39,931 nt of DNA from an uncultured Erysipelotrichaceae bacterium (GTDB lineage: Bacteria; Bacillota_I; Bacilli_A; Erysipelotrichales; Erysipelotrichaceae): contig OMYM01000400.1 in the NCBI GenBank assembly GCA_900315225.1, positions 1-39,931 on the forward strand. The letters run 5' to 3'. Of this stretch, positions 9,965 through 17,496 are shown piece by piece. Both the position numbers and the translations under genes were made by a program. Each line of letters begins with the position of its first letter. The first letter of the stretch is position 1. The notes beneath the pieces were generated by a model. It saw only the letters and a list, made by a program, of their open reading frames with translations, had not been told where the DNA came from and made no database searches.

Positions 9965-10110
9965 CGGACATTCAATGATAGCCCGTATGTTGATGGATGA
10001 TATGCCAGCAGGCAGACGCTACAGAATTCTACCTAATTGTGCGTCCGAGTATACGATGATTTGATTGCTGGCGCAATGCTAAAAGGCAACCATCGCGCGC
10101 TAAGGCAATA
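9965..10110 (+). pseudogene. Decayed remnant of a wall-binding repeat
   Basis: Bases 10052-10090 translate as YDDLIAGAMLKGN, matching YYDLITGAMAKGT near the end of the subtilase (about 9797-9835) at both protein and DNA level. Bases about 9995-10010 (GGATGATATGCCAGCA) resemble the GGCTGGTATACCGCCAGCA of the same repeat, now with a stop codon. Frames are broken between the two patches. This is best read as a leftover from a duplicated or longer C-terminal repeat array, isolated downstream of the present terminator. Confidence 0.5.
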
Positions 10111-10114
10111 AGAA

Positions 10115-10141
10115 AACAGGCGGATGAAATATCCGCCTGTT
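10115..10141 (-). terminator. Intrinsic terminator of putP
   Basis: AACAGGCGGAT (10115-10125) pairs perfectly with ATCCGCCTGTT (10131-10141). Read on the minus strand the hairpin is followed by TTTTCTTATT, so it ends the symporter transcript. Confidence 0.88.
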
Positions 10142-10144
10142 GTA

Positions 10145-11662
10145 TTAGTCTATGGAATCAAATTCATCGAGGATTGCCTGTTGCGGTTCGCTGGTCAAAA
10201 GCGATACGGCGACATTGGCGACCAAGGCGAGCAAGAATGCCGGGAGAAGCTCATAAATGTTGAATATCCCGCCAAGAGGGCGAACAAGGAACTTGAAGAC
10301 GAAGATCATGATTCCCCCCGTTAACATGCCTGCAAGCGCGCCATATTTGTTTGAGCGTTTCCAGTACAGGGCAAGCAGGACGACAGGTCCAAAGCTTGCG
10401 CCGAATCCCGCCCAGGCAAATGATACGATGCCAAAAACGGAAGAATCTGGGTTCCATGCCAGGAAAATCCCAATGACCGCAATGATAAGCAGGCTGATCC
10501 TGGAGATCTTCAACATGTTTGATTCATCGACCTTGGCTTTGAAAAAGCGCCTTAGGATATCGTTGGAAACGGATGACGATGCGGCTAGAAGCTGGGAGTC
10601 CGCCGTGGACATGGTCGAAGCAAGGATGCCTGCTAAGACAACGCCTGCCAACAAGGCGAATAAGAAGCCACGGCTGGCCAACAGGGAGCTAAGGGCTACG
10701 ATGATAGTCTCGGAGTTGTTTCCAGTTAGCGTAGCGATGGAACCACTTGCGGAAAGCGCGTTGCCTATGATTCCGATGAAGATTGCAATGCTCATGGAGA
10801 TGACGACCCAGACAGACGCAATGCGCCTCGACAGGGCGATCTTTTCATCGCTTTCAATGGCCATGAATCTCAGCAGGATGTGCGGCATTCCAAAATAACC
10901 AAGCCCCCAGGCAAGGGTGGAAATAATCGTTAAGAATGTGTATGGGGACGATGTTCCCGTGACAGGATCGTGGATGGATGTCAATGAGAAATAGCCGGCA
11001 AGGGAGCGAGCGTTGTCAATGACAGCGCCAATGCCTCCCGCCGAGGAAATGCCGAAAAGCATGATTGCGATCAAGGCAATGGTCATGATGATCGATTGGA
11101 TCAAATCGGTGAAAGACGCAGCCAAAAATCCTCCAAGCGTTGTATAGAGGATAATGATGATGGCGCTGACGATCATTGCTACATGGTAGTCCATGCCAAA
11201 CAGACTGGAGAACAGCTTGCCGCAGGCTGCGAATCCGCTGGCGGTATATGGCACGAAAAAGACGATGATCCATAGGGCTGCCACAAGCAGAAGAATATTC
11301 CTCTTGTCGTGGTATCTGTCGGAGAAAAATGCTGGAAGGGTGATGGATTGCGTCTTCTCTGTGTAGCGGCGTAATCGGCGAGCCACAAAGAGCCAATTGA
11401 GATAAGTGCCGATCGCTAGTCCAATCGCCGTCCAGCCAACATCGCTGAGACCTGTCAAGTATGCTAGTCCAGGCAACCCCATCAACAGATAGGAACTCAT
11501 GTCGCTGGCCTCGGCGCTCATTGCGGTCACAAATGGACCGAGTTTTCTGCCGCCAAGATAGAAATCGTCGACGGTTTCGTTTGTCTTGGAGAGACGGATC
11601 CCGATCAGGATTACGAATCCTAGATACAGGATGATGGATGTCAAGATACCTGTGTTTGCCAT
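10145..11662 (-). CDS. putP: Sodium/proline symporter, PutP type
   Basis: This 505-residue, very hydrophobic protein belongs to the sodium:solute symporter (SSS) family, with the usual length and about 13 predicted helices. Near the N-terminus it has the stretch SDMSSYLLMGLPG, which closely matches the conserved sodium/proline-site region of PutP. It should import proline with Na+ across the cytoplasmic membrane. The start is ATG at 11662, preceded by GGAGG with a seven-base spacer; a frame extending ten codons further upstream would run into the leader. The gene is transcribed alone, toward a strong terminator, behind a T-box leader. That regulation ties its expression to uncharged tRNA and supports an amino-acid substrate. 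Proline is the preferred call; another SSS solute is possible. Confidence 0.92.
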   Translation of the reverse strand: MANTGILTSIILYLGFVILIGIRLSKTNETVDDFYLGGRKLGPFVTAMSAEASDMSSYLLMGLPGLAYLTGLSDVGWTAIGLAIGTYLNWLFVARRLRRYTEKTQSITLPAFFSDRYHDKRNILLLVAALWIIVFFVPYTASGFAACGKLFSSLFGMDYHVAMIVSAIIIILYTTLGGFLAASFTDLIQSIIMTIALIAIMLFGISSAGGIGAVIDNARSLAGYFSLTSIHDPVTGTSSPYTFLTIISTLAWGLGYFGMPHILLRFMAIESDEKIALSRRIASVWVVISMSIAIFIGIIGNALSASGSIATLTGNNSETIIVALSSLLASRGFLFALLAGVVLAGILASTMSTADSQLLAASSSVSNDILRRFFKAKVDESNMLKISRISLLIIAVIGIFLAWNPDSSVFGIVSFAWAGFGASFGPVVLLALYWKRSNKYGALAGMLTGGIMIFVFKFLVRPLGGIFNIYELLPAFLLALVANVAVSLLTSEPQQAILDEFDSID

Positions 11663-11681
11663 GTTTAAACCTCCTGAAAAC

Positions 11682-11707
11682 AAAAACGCCATCTTCCAGA
11701 GACGACG
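11682..11707 (-). terminator. T-box-controlled terminator hairpin
   Basis: On the minus strand CGTCGTCT and AGATGGCG (11707-11687) form an eight-pair stem with two G-T pairs, followed by five T bases. It lies just before the putP ribosome binding site. Confidence 0.75.
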
Positions 11708-11908
11708 TTGCGCGGTACCACACTGGTTGCCATGGCAAAAGCCATGGCCTCTTGTTTGCCCTTTAACGCTGGCGTGCGGTCTTTCTTACTATCAGTTCGG
11801 AAAGACTTCCGGGAAGCCGGTTTCACGCTTGCGGTTGCCTGCCGGGCTTCCACCGCCCCCGGCTCGCTGACAGGACTTGCAAGGTTACTCTTTTCCCGCT
11901 CGAATTGT
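11682..11908 (-). promoter_or_regulatory. T-box leader (tRNA-sensing riboswitch), candidate proline specifier
   Basis: On the minus strand the leader contains the T-box sequence TGTGGTACCGCG (11722-11711), followed by a terminator hairpin, CGTCGTCT/AGATGGCG (11707-11687), and TTTTT. Stem I is visible: CGGGAA near its base pairs with TTCCCG, and CTTGC pairs with GCAAG above. Between these lies an internal loop with AGTA on one side and GAAACCGGC on the other. A CCG (Pro) triplet at 11820-11818 sits where the specifier codon is expected; ACC (Thr), one base earlier, is the alternative. With a PutP gene downstream, binding of uncharged tRNA-Pro would favour antitermination and proline import. 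The assignment of the T-box class is firm; the specifier is inference. Confidence 0.88.
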
Positions 11909-11914
11909 GAAAAT

Positions 11915-11942
11915 ATTACAGTAAAGGGAGAGGACTTGTCAA
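11915..11942 (-). promoter_or_regulatory. Sigma-70-type promoter of the T-box/putP unit
   Basis: On the minus strand a perfect TTGACA (11942-11937) is followed after 16 bases by TGTAAT (11920-11915). Initiation would fall near 11908, directly before stem I of the T-box. Confidence 0.75.
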
Positions 11943-12050
11943 TGAAATATTTCAAGAAAACAATTTGGCGGCTGAAAGGAGTTTCATTGTGAGGCGCGGA
12001 AAAATGATGCATGATCGAAACAAATGAGGTGACTGGCATTGTTTTTCCGT

Positions 12051-12078
12051 TTGTTTTCTTCCATAAATATAGTAAAAT
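12051..12078 (+). promoter_or_regulatory. Probable promoter of the DUF937 gene
   Basis: TTGTTT (12051-12056), a 16-base spacer and TAAAAT (12073-12078). The start codon lies 30 bases further on, behind GGAGG. Confidence 0.5.
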
Positions 12079-12108
12079 AGAAACAGAAATCAAATTGGAG
12101 GAAAAAAT

Positions 12109-12705
12109 ATGAATAATCTTCTTGGCTTGTTGACAAGCAGCTTGACTTCCCAGACTTCTGTCGATGCGACCGCAAAGAAGACTGGCTTGAACACAAAGAG
12201 CGTTATGGCGATTCTTTCATTTGCCTTGCCGATGATTATGAAGGCGATGACAAATAATGCCTCGACGGGAAATGGCGCAGCTTCCTTGTTGTCTGCCCTT
12301 GGGCAGCATTCGACGAAAAAGTCGATTCCTGACCAGATTGCTGAAGCAGATCAGGCGGATGGAGAGAAAATTCTTCGCCATATCTTTGGCAGTGAAACGG
12401 ACAATGCGATGGGTGAGATTGCCAAGGGAACTGGCTCTTCCACAAAGGATGTCACGAGTGTTTTATCAACGATGGCACCAACGCTTCTTTCAACGCTTTC
12501 TACCGTTACAGGCACTGCTTCTGGCAAGACAGGAAAAGTGAATCTGTCCGATGGCATTGATGCAAGCGATATTCTTGCGTTGGCGGGCGGAAGCTCTGGC
12601 GTAACCAATCTTGTTGGATCGCTTCTTGGCGGGAATAATGCACAGTCTTCTAACAAGAACGATGGAACTGCGCTGTTGGGTAGTTTGTTGTCATTGATAA
12701 AGTAA
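12109..12705 (+). CDS. DUF937 family protein
   Basis: A 198-residue protein whose N-terminal pattern (LLTSSLTSQTSVDATAKKTG, then ALPMIMKAM) and Gly/Ser/Thr-rich helical repeats match the DUF937 family, which has no established biochemical role. The first half alternates short amphipathic helices. The second half contains clusters such as LSTMAPTLLSTLSTV and a Gly/Ser/Asn-rich tail ending in LLGSLLSLIK. There is no signal peptide, so it is probably cytoplasmic. The ribosome binding site is GGAGG with a good spacer before ATG 12109. It appears to be a single-gene unit with its own promoter and terminator. Confidence 0.82.
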   Translation: MNNLLGLLTSSLTSQTSVDATAKKTGLNTKSVMAILSFALPMIMKAMTNNASTGNGAASLLSALGQHSTKKSIPDQIAEADQADGEKILRHIFGSETDNAMGEIAKGTGSSTKDVTSVLSTMAPTLLSTLSTVTGTASGKTGKVNLSDGIDASDILALAGGSSGVTNLVGSLLGGNNAQSSNKNDGTALLGSLLSLIK

Positions 12706-12713
12706 CGGTAAAG

Positions 12714-12735
12714 CAAGACCTATGGGTCTTGTTTT
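12714..12735 (+). terminator. Intrinsic terminator after the DUF937 gene
   Basis: CAAGACC (12714-12720) pairs with GGTCTTG (12725-12731) over a TATG loop, followed by TTTTC. Confidence 0.75.
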
Positions 12736-12782
12736 CTTGATGATTGTCGTTCGGATAATTCGGCATATAGGAAGGTTTTGCC

Positions 12783-14429
12783 ATGAAAAAAATATGTTTG
12801 GCGCTTGCCGTGGCGCTTTTGGCGGGATGTACCAGGGCGATAAGTGATGCTTCTGCGAGGAAGGGGGAAATGGTGATTGGAAGTGAAATTTTGCCGCAAG
12901 AAATAAACGAAATCATGCTCTGGCAGTATGGGGACAACAAGCTGGACTCATTCATGTACGATATGGTCGAGATTTCTGGGTCATATTCGCTGACGGCGCA
13001 CTATAGCGATGAAGATGGCGAACACATGGAGATTTTTGACGTATCGTTTGAGGACTGGTCGAGCGTTCTTGGCGCATTGGATGGCTGCGCCGTGGATACG
13101 ATGCCTCCCGCTTCACGTCATGTGTACATTGACTGGGCTTCGCGCTTGCAGGAGGACGATGGCAAGGAGGTGGTTGTCGATGAACAAGGGTTCTTGAGTC
13201 TATCGGCCTTGGTGCAGGGAATCGCTGAAACTTGCCGCGAAACAAAGTTGTTGCAGCAAAACGAAGACCTGCAATGGCTCAGGCAACAGATCGTGGAGAA
13301 CAGTGCATTGGTTGGCGTAGCTTGCGTCGAAGGATACTCAGATGCTCCAGAGTTTAGTGAATCAATGCTTTTGCTTGACCATCTGGGATATATTGATGCA
13401 TATTCGTTCCTTGCCCGCATGACAGAAGAGAATTTTAGCAATTCCGGGGGAAGATATCTTTTCCTTCTTGTGCCGCTTGACGAGGAAACAAGGATCATTG
13501 TCGAAGACTTTGAAGGGGATGCAACGGTGTTCGACAGGCAAGATGGCAAGCCTTTGTTAGTGGCTGCCGAGGGATATGACAACTCGGTTGTCAAGGTTAC
13601 TGTTGAAAGGGGATTTGAGGCATTCGAATTCTATCTTGCTGAAAACAAGGAATATGGTGGGTTCCTGATGCCTAATGGTGGAGGCGTGTATGATTTCACC
13701 ATGCCCTTGGGAACATCGGACGAGGATACGACTGGAACGATTCGACAAGTCCAGGATGAGCTGAAGGAAAACGGATACCTTGCGGCAGAGATACTTATTG
13801 GAAACACCGGGGACATTGACCTTGGCATGGCGTTGAACTATCTGGATCTGGAGGGATACCTGGATTATTATCCGTTCCTTGCGCAGATTGACGAAGGGCA
13901 TTTCATCCGCATGGGCAATAGCTTGATTGTCTTGATACCGTGCGGGAGCGATTGCTTGGTTGAAGTCAGCGACATGGAGGGGAATGTGCTGTATCGCGGC
14001 GAGAATGGGGATCCCATATTGTTGTTGGCGGGAGATGGACCGCTATCGACAGTTGAAGTAAATCTTGTTCAGGGAGATAGGCGTGCAGTGGAACATCCGC
14101 GCGAGGATTTCTACAATGGCGGTTTGTATGTGGATGATTCGAGCATTGTGGCGGACTATACCTTGTGGCAAAACACAGAACTTTTCCAACAGGCGGCGTT
14201 TGACTTGTTGTATGAAAACGATGAAGACTTCAGGGCATTGATCGAGGAGGGAAGGCAATGGTGGTACTATGGCCATTGCTATGTGGATGGAAACGAATGC
14301 CAGTCGTACTGGATCGAGGACGATGACGGGAATGTCGTGCGCTATTACGCGGTTTCAGGAGATTATCGCAATGCCTACCGCTATTACTTTGAGGAAGATA
14401 CTTGGAAACAGGTGTATGGCGCGCAATAG
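12783..14429 (+). CDS. Lipoprotein with internal duplication, function unknown
   Basis: A 548-residue protein beginning with a short lipoprotein signal (LALAVALLAGC, lipidated Cys at about 16). It should be anchored to the outer face of the membrane. Two similar blocks of about 90 residues are visible, one at about 13330-13620 and one at about 13800-14080. Each runs through a pattern of L(D/N)xLxL-x-GYLD(A/Y)Y-x-FLA, then a LIVLIP-like strand, then a V-x-D-x-EG acidic strand, then a GxPLLLAA-like strand. The C-terminal part is rich in Tyr, Trp and acidic residues (WWYYGHCYVDGNECQSYW). I recognise no enzyme motif; a binding or adhesive role is only a guess. AGGAAGG precedes ATG 12783 with a seven-base spacer. 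Confidence 0.82.
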   Translation: MKKICLALAVALLAGCTRAISDASARKGEMVIGSEILPQEINEIMLWQYGDNKLDSFMYDMVEISGSYSLTAHYSDEDGEHMEIFDVSFEDWSSVLGALDGCAVDTMPPASRHVYIDWASRLQEDDGKEVVVDEQGFLSLSALVQGIAETCRETKLLQQNEDLQWLRQQIVENSALVGVACVEGYSDAPEFSESMLLLDHLGYIDAYSFLARMTEENFSNSGGRYLFLLVPLDEETRIIVEDFEGDATVFDRQDGKPLLVAAEGYDNSVVKVTVERGFEAFEFYLAENKEYGGFLMPNGGGVYDFTMPLGTSDEDTTGTIRQVQDELKENGYLAAEILIGNTGDIDLGMALNYLDLEGYLDYYPFLAQIDEGHFIRMGNSLIVLIPCGSDCLVEVSDMEGNVLYRGENGDPILLLAGDGPLSTVEVNLVQGDRRAVEHPREDFYNGGLYVDDSSIVADYTLWQNTELFQQAAFDLLYENDEDFRALIEEGRQWWYYGHCYVDGNECQSYWIEDDDGNVVRYYAVSGDYRNAYRYYFEEDTWKQVYGAQ

Positions 14430-14464
14430 CCATGGCATGGCAAGCGAAGTGAGCAAGGCAAAAA

Positions 14465-14497
14465 GAAAATGACCGTTGGGAGAAATCGGTCATTTTC
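14465..14497. terminator. Bidirectional terminator hairpin
   Basis: GAAAATGACCG (14465-14475) pairs perfectly with CGGTCATTTTC (14487-14497) over an 11-base loop. A/T runs on both arms allow termination from either side. Confidence 0.82.
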
Positions 14498-14740
14498 GTT
14501 CACTGCTGTATCTATTAGGAAAGGGGAGAGTATTATTATTTCAGCAGATGGTCTAAGTTCGGCTTTTCGCCGTCCTCCTTTTTGTCGACTTCATATTATC
14601 CTGCCGACATCCATAGTATAGCGGATAAATGACGCGGAATTATGTTAGAAGTTTAAAGAAATGGTTAAGAGTCTTTGAAGAAAAGCAAAGCTTGAGGTTT
14701 TGTTGGCTGCCTAGGGTTGTTCTGGTATAAAATGAAGACA
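14498..14740. other. Intergenic stretch; possible short minus-strand transcript
   Basis: No gene of normal size is present. On the minus strand, 14595-14536 reads as a short frame ending VDKKEDGEKPNLDHLLK-stop, preceded by a stop codon and without a start. A TATACT box (minus, 14620-14615) lies just upstream, but no good -35 is seen. The stretch also holds a small CGGC-GAAAA-GCCG hairpin near 14560-14575. A transcript from here would end at the terminator at 14465-14497. It may be a small RNA, the decayed end of a gene, or nothing. Confidence 0.25.
14712..14740 (+). promoter_or_regulatory. Probable promoter of the HAD-hydrolase pair
   Basis: An extended -10 sequence, TGGTATAAA, ends about 12 bases before the ribosome binding site AAGGAGG. 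TTGGCT lies 17 bases upstream of the TATAAA hexamer. Confidence 0.5.
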
Positions 14741-14756
14741 CAAGGAGGCAAAGGAA

Positions 14757-15368
14757 ATGATTAGAAATATTGTATTTGACTGTGGCGGCGTGATTGCAGA
14801 CGTGAAATACATGGATCTTTTGCGGAAGTATAAGCCCAATCCCATTGAAATGGCGCGTTTGGCGGTCATTCTTGCGGATGGGAAAGAATGGTCCGATTGG
14901 AACAAGGGGCTAATGACACTTGATGAGATGGCGGACATGCTTTCCGAAAGATATCCGAAGTACAGGGATATGTTGTCACGGGCGTTGAAAGATGATTTCC
15001 TAGGCTATCTGGAAATCGATGAAGGCATGCGCAAGACAGTGGCTTCGCTCAAGAAATCAGGCTATGGGATTTATCTGCTGGCGGACATACCGATGGAATT
15101 TCACAAGGTATTCATGCAGGATGAGATATACAAATTCATCGATGGCGGTGTGTTTTCGTATGAAGAACATGTCAGGAAGCCTGACAAGTCCATGTATGAA
15201 AAGCTGTGCGCGAAATACAAGTTGGTGCCAGGGGAATGTTTGTTTGTGGATGATAACAAAAAATACCTTGAACCTGCCAAGGCAATGGGCATGCAGGTGG
15301 TGTTGTTCTCAAAGCCACAGGCGGCGATCAAGGAAATCGCAAGGAAGCTTGAAGAAAGCAACGGTTGA
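14757..15368 (+). CDS. HAD-superfamily (subfamily IA) hydrolase
   Basis: A 203-residue haloacid-dehalogenase-like protein. Motif I is FDCGGVIADV with the nucleophile Asp8. The all-alpha cap follows (about 20-90). Motif II is LLADIP, with Ala where family members usually have Ser or Thr. Motif III is the Lys in RKPDKSMYE, and motif IV is FVDDNKKYLEPA. These elements fit the YihX-like branch of HAD-IA phosphatases, which act on small phosphorylated metabolites in the cytoplasm. The changed motif II may alter phosphate handling, and the substrate is unknown. The ribosome binding site is AAGGAGG. The next gene starts about 11 bases later, so the two are probably co-transcribed. Confidence 0.85.
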   Translation: MIRNIVFDCGGVIADVKYMDLLRKYKPNPIEMARLAVILADGKEWSDWNKGLMTLDEMADMLSERYPKYRDMLSRALKDDFLGYLEIDEGMRKTVASLKKSGYGIYLLADIPMEFHKVFMQDEIYKFIDGGVFSYEEHVRKPDKSMYEKLCAKYKLVPGECLFVDDNKKYLEPAKAMGMQVVLFSKPQAAIKEIARKLEESNG

Positions 15369-15379
15369 AAGGAATGGGA

Positions 15380-15817
15380 ATGAACGAAAACAAAGAGATA
15401 AAGCCTTTGTTGTTGTCGGAGTTCGCGGCGATGATCGTGGATGCACATGGCAGACCGGCAGTCTACGATACGTTGCGCCGTAGGAAAGAGGCGATCAAGG
15501 GCGAACGGGATATTTGGGGGATTACGAAGGAAGAGTATGAAAATGCGCCTGATGCAAGGTATATCATGTTACCGGTATTGGTGGAGACGTTAATGGTGTA
15601 CGGTTTCCTCAAGACGATCAACGATGAATATCTGCGCCACACGCTGGATAGGGCATACGATGGCAGGCTGGCGAAAGAATCATTCAATCAGGTGATCCGC
15701 GAGCATAAGCTTTTCTTCCAATACTACGACTACAAGAAAAATGAAGCGGCTGTTCTTGCCCGTCAATGGTGCAAGGAGAATGGCATTGATTATATCGAGG
15801 ACATGAAGCAATACTAA
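15380..15817 (+). CDS. Small cytoplasmic protein of unknown function
   Basis: A 145-residue protein without signal peptide or membrane segment. ATG 15380 is preferred because AAAGGA lies six bases upstream; an ATG six bases earlier and a TTG at 15365 overlapping the hydrolase stop are the alternatives. The predicted structure is helical, with an even mix of charged residues. A conserved-looking core is LPVLVETLMVYGFLKTINDE, and the end has LARQWCKENGIDYIEDMKQY. I do not recognise a family. Its position directly after the HAD hydrolase and before a shared terminator suggests a two-gene unit. Confidence 0.72.
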   Translation: MNENKEIKPLLLSEFAAMIVDAHGRPAVYDTLRRRKEAIKGERDIWGITKEEYENAPDARYIMLPVLVETLMVYGFLKTINDEYLRHTLDRAYDGRLAKESFNQVIREHKLFFQYYDYKKNEAAVLARQWCKENGIDYIEDMKQY

Positions 15818-15818
15818 A

Positions 15819-15848
15819 GGAAAACGGCATCGCTAGATGCCGTTTTCC
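15819..15848. terminator. Bidirectional terminator between convergent genes
   Basis: GGAAAACGGCATC (15819-15831) pairs perfectly with GATGCCGTTTTCC (15836-15848), 13 base pairs over a four-base loop. It separates the + strand pair from the LysR gene on the - strand. Confidence 0.9.
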
Positions 15849-15869
15849 CATGGAGCAATAAAACATGGA

Positions 15870-16766
15870 TTAAGATTTGCTGGAGGTTTGGTGGTATTCC
15901 TTGACGATTTCGTTGAGAATGGATTCGTGGCGGAAATCCTTGAGGTAGACCAAGTTGATTTCCCTAAGCATTTCGAAGTCCTGGATAGGAAGGCACACAA
16001 GCTTCTTCTTGCGTATTTCCTCAAGGCAAGCGCTTTTTGCAAGAACAGAAACGCCAAAATCATTGCGTACCAAGTCTTTGATCGTGGCGATGTTGTCGAT
16101 TTCTAGGACAACGTTAAAGTTGTCGATGGACATTGCCTTTGTCTCCAGGGAGGAAACAAAGAGGTTTCGGGTGTTGGAGGTTGGAAGGCGCAGGATCATC
16201 TTCTCGTTTTTCAGGTCGTCGATGGTTACCATGGTACTATCCGCAAGGCGATGGTTTGGCGATATGGCCAGTACCAGGGAATCGGTATCCAGCGGAAGGT
16301 AGCGTAGGTTGGGAGCGTTGATGCGGCCCTCGACGATGGCAAAGTCTACTTCATAGTTTTGCAGCATCTCGTACAGCGAGGCGACAGTGTTGGTTAGGAT
16401 CTTGATCGACAGGTTTTCCTTGGATGAAGCATAGCTAGCAAGGGCGCCTGCGATGGCGTTGCTTTCGGCTGTATGAGTGATGCCTACGGTGATCGAGGTA
16501 ATCTGTCGCTTTTTGGAGGATAGTTCATTGATCAGGTTGTTGTATAACGACAACATGCGTTTGGCGTAGCGGATGACAAGTTCTCCTTCGCGCGTGATTG
16601 AGATGATGTTGTTGTGACGTTCAAAGATAACGATGCCAAGTTCTTTTTCTAAGGTTGCAATGTGTTGTGAAACGGCTGGCTGGGTGAGTGAGAGTTCTTG
16701 CGCTGCCTTTGTGAAAGAGCCGGTTTCCTGGACTTTCAACAGGGAGCGAAGCTTTGTGTCTAACAT
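15870..16766 (-). CDS. LysR-family transcriptional regulator
   Basis: A 298-residue protein of standard LysR length. The N-terminal winged helix-turn-helix is clear (LLKVQETGSFTKAAQELSL, then TQPAVSQHIATLEKELG) at about residues 8-45. It is followed by the linker helix and a periplasmic-binding-like effector domain (about 90-295) with typical strands, such as SITVGITHTAES and the D-FAIVEG region. It should bind DNA as a multimer and respond to a small metabolite. Regulators of this family usually control a divergent neighbour, but the 730 bases upstream hold no clear gene, so the target is unknown. The ribosome binding site is weak (AAGGAAAA about ten bases before ATG). The gene ends at a shared terminator. 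Confidence 0.92.
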   Translation of the reverse strand: MLDTKLRSLLKVQETGSFTKAAQELSLTQPAVSQHIATLEKELGIVIFERHNNIISITREGELVIRYAKRMLSLYNNLINELSSKKRQITSITVGITHTAESNAIAGALASYASSKENLSIKILTNTVASLYEMLQNYEVDFAIVEGRINAPNLRYLPLDTDSLVLAISPNHRLADSTMVTIDDLKNEKMILRLPTSNTRNLFVSSLETKAMSIDNFNVVLEIDNIATIKDLVRNDFGVSVLAKSACLEEIRKKKLVCLPIQDFEMLREINLVYLKDFRHESILNEIVKEYHQTSSKS

Positions 16767-17480
16767 GGTTTAGATTTTCCTTTTGCCCTGTTTTCGGGAT
16801 GTGGTTTAATGGCGTAGAGATAGCCAATGCGCCCCTGTGGTGCGTGGGTGAGGTGCGGGCTATGAAATAAGAGCGCGAATGGGAGGCCATGCCGTATTGC
16901 GGCTGGCTGTTCCGTTCCAGATAAGTGATGCGGTAAGTAGTTTTGCCTACGGTATTGGCGTTGTCCTTGCAGGATGGCCGAGAAGTTAAAAATGATCGTT
17001 CCAAGAGCCAAGACATGAAGGGGCGCTCAAGGCGCATTCTTGCGCCAGCGAAAAGCGGAAGAGTTGGTGATTGATGTATGCGCTAGGCAAGTACATCATG
17101 GCGGCCAAGATTGCCAAGGAGGTCGCACTGCGCGCGTATGGTTGTCTTTTCACGAAAAGCACGCGAGCATGGTGGCTGTCAACGTCTGGAAAGGCGTATC
17201 CAACATATTGAAGATGATACGCGCTATGCTAATGCGGTGGCAGAACAACCTGAAGCATATCCCATCGACTGTTGTTGGCGCAAATCAATACCTGTTGCCT
17301 TGAGACAGTTCCTCCTTATTTTCATTTCTGCCAACAAAGCTATCATAGGAATTTGGCTTGTGGAAATCAAATCATTTTTCACAATTTGCCTATAACACGA
17401 GCTTATGTGATGACGAATTTTTGGTGCTAAATGATGAAAGATGGCGATGATTTGTATTTCGTGATATCTTAATAAAAATA
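16767..17480. other. Long intergenic region without a recognisable gene
   Basis: Roughly 710 bases between the divergent LysR and pRiA4b ORF-3-like genes. Several frames of 45-95 codons cross it on both strands, but none has a good ribosome binding site or a sequence I recognise. The most protein-like is a 45-codon frame at 17074-17211 (+), beginning MYALGKYIMAAKIAKEVA. A stable hairpin lies at 17024-17050 (GGCGCA-TTCT-TGCGCC, extended by CGCT/AGCG), with no T run on either side. The region may hold a decayed gene or untranslated RNA. Confidence 0.4.
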
Positions 17481-17496
17481 AAGAAAGGAGATGGGT

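Noticed and set aside
10257..10898. 213-codon + strand frame opposite putP
   Set aside because: Antisense shadow of a clearly recognisable symporter, with no ribosome binding site.
11016..11738. 240-codon minus-strand frame across the putP region
   Set aside because: It lies in another frame of putP and its T-box leader; the sequence is Arg/His/Ser-rich shadow translation.
16760..17011. 83-codon minus-strand frame ending at the LysR start
   Set aside because: The stop overlaps the LysR start, but it would begin with TTG, lacks a ribosome binding site and has no recognisable sequence.
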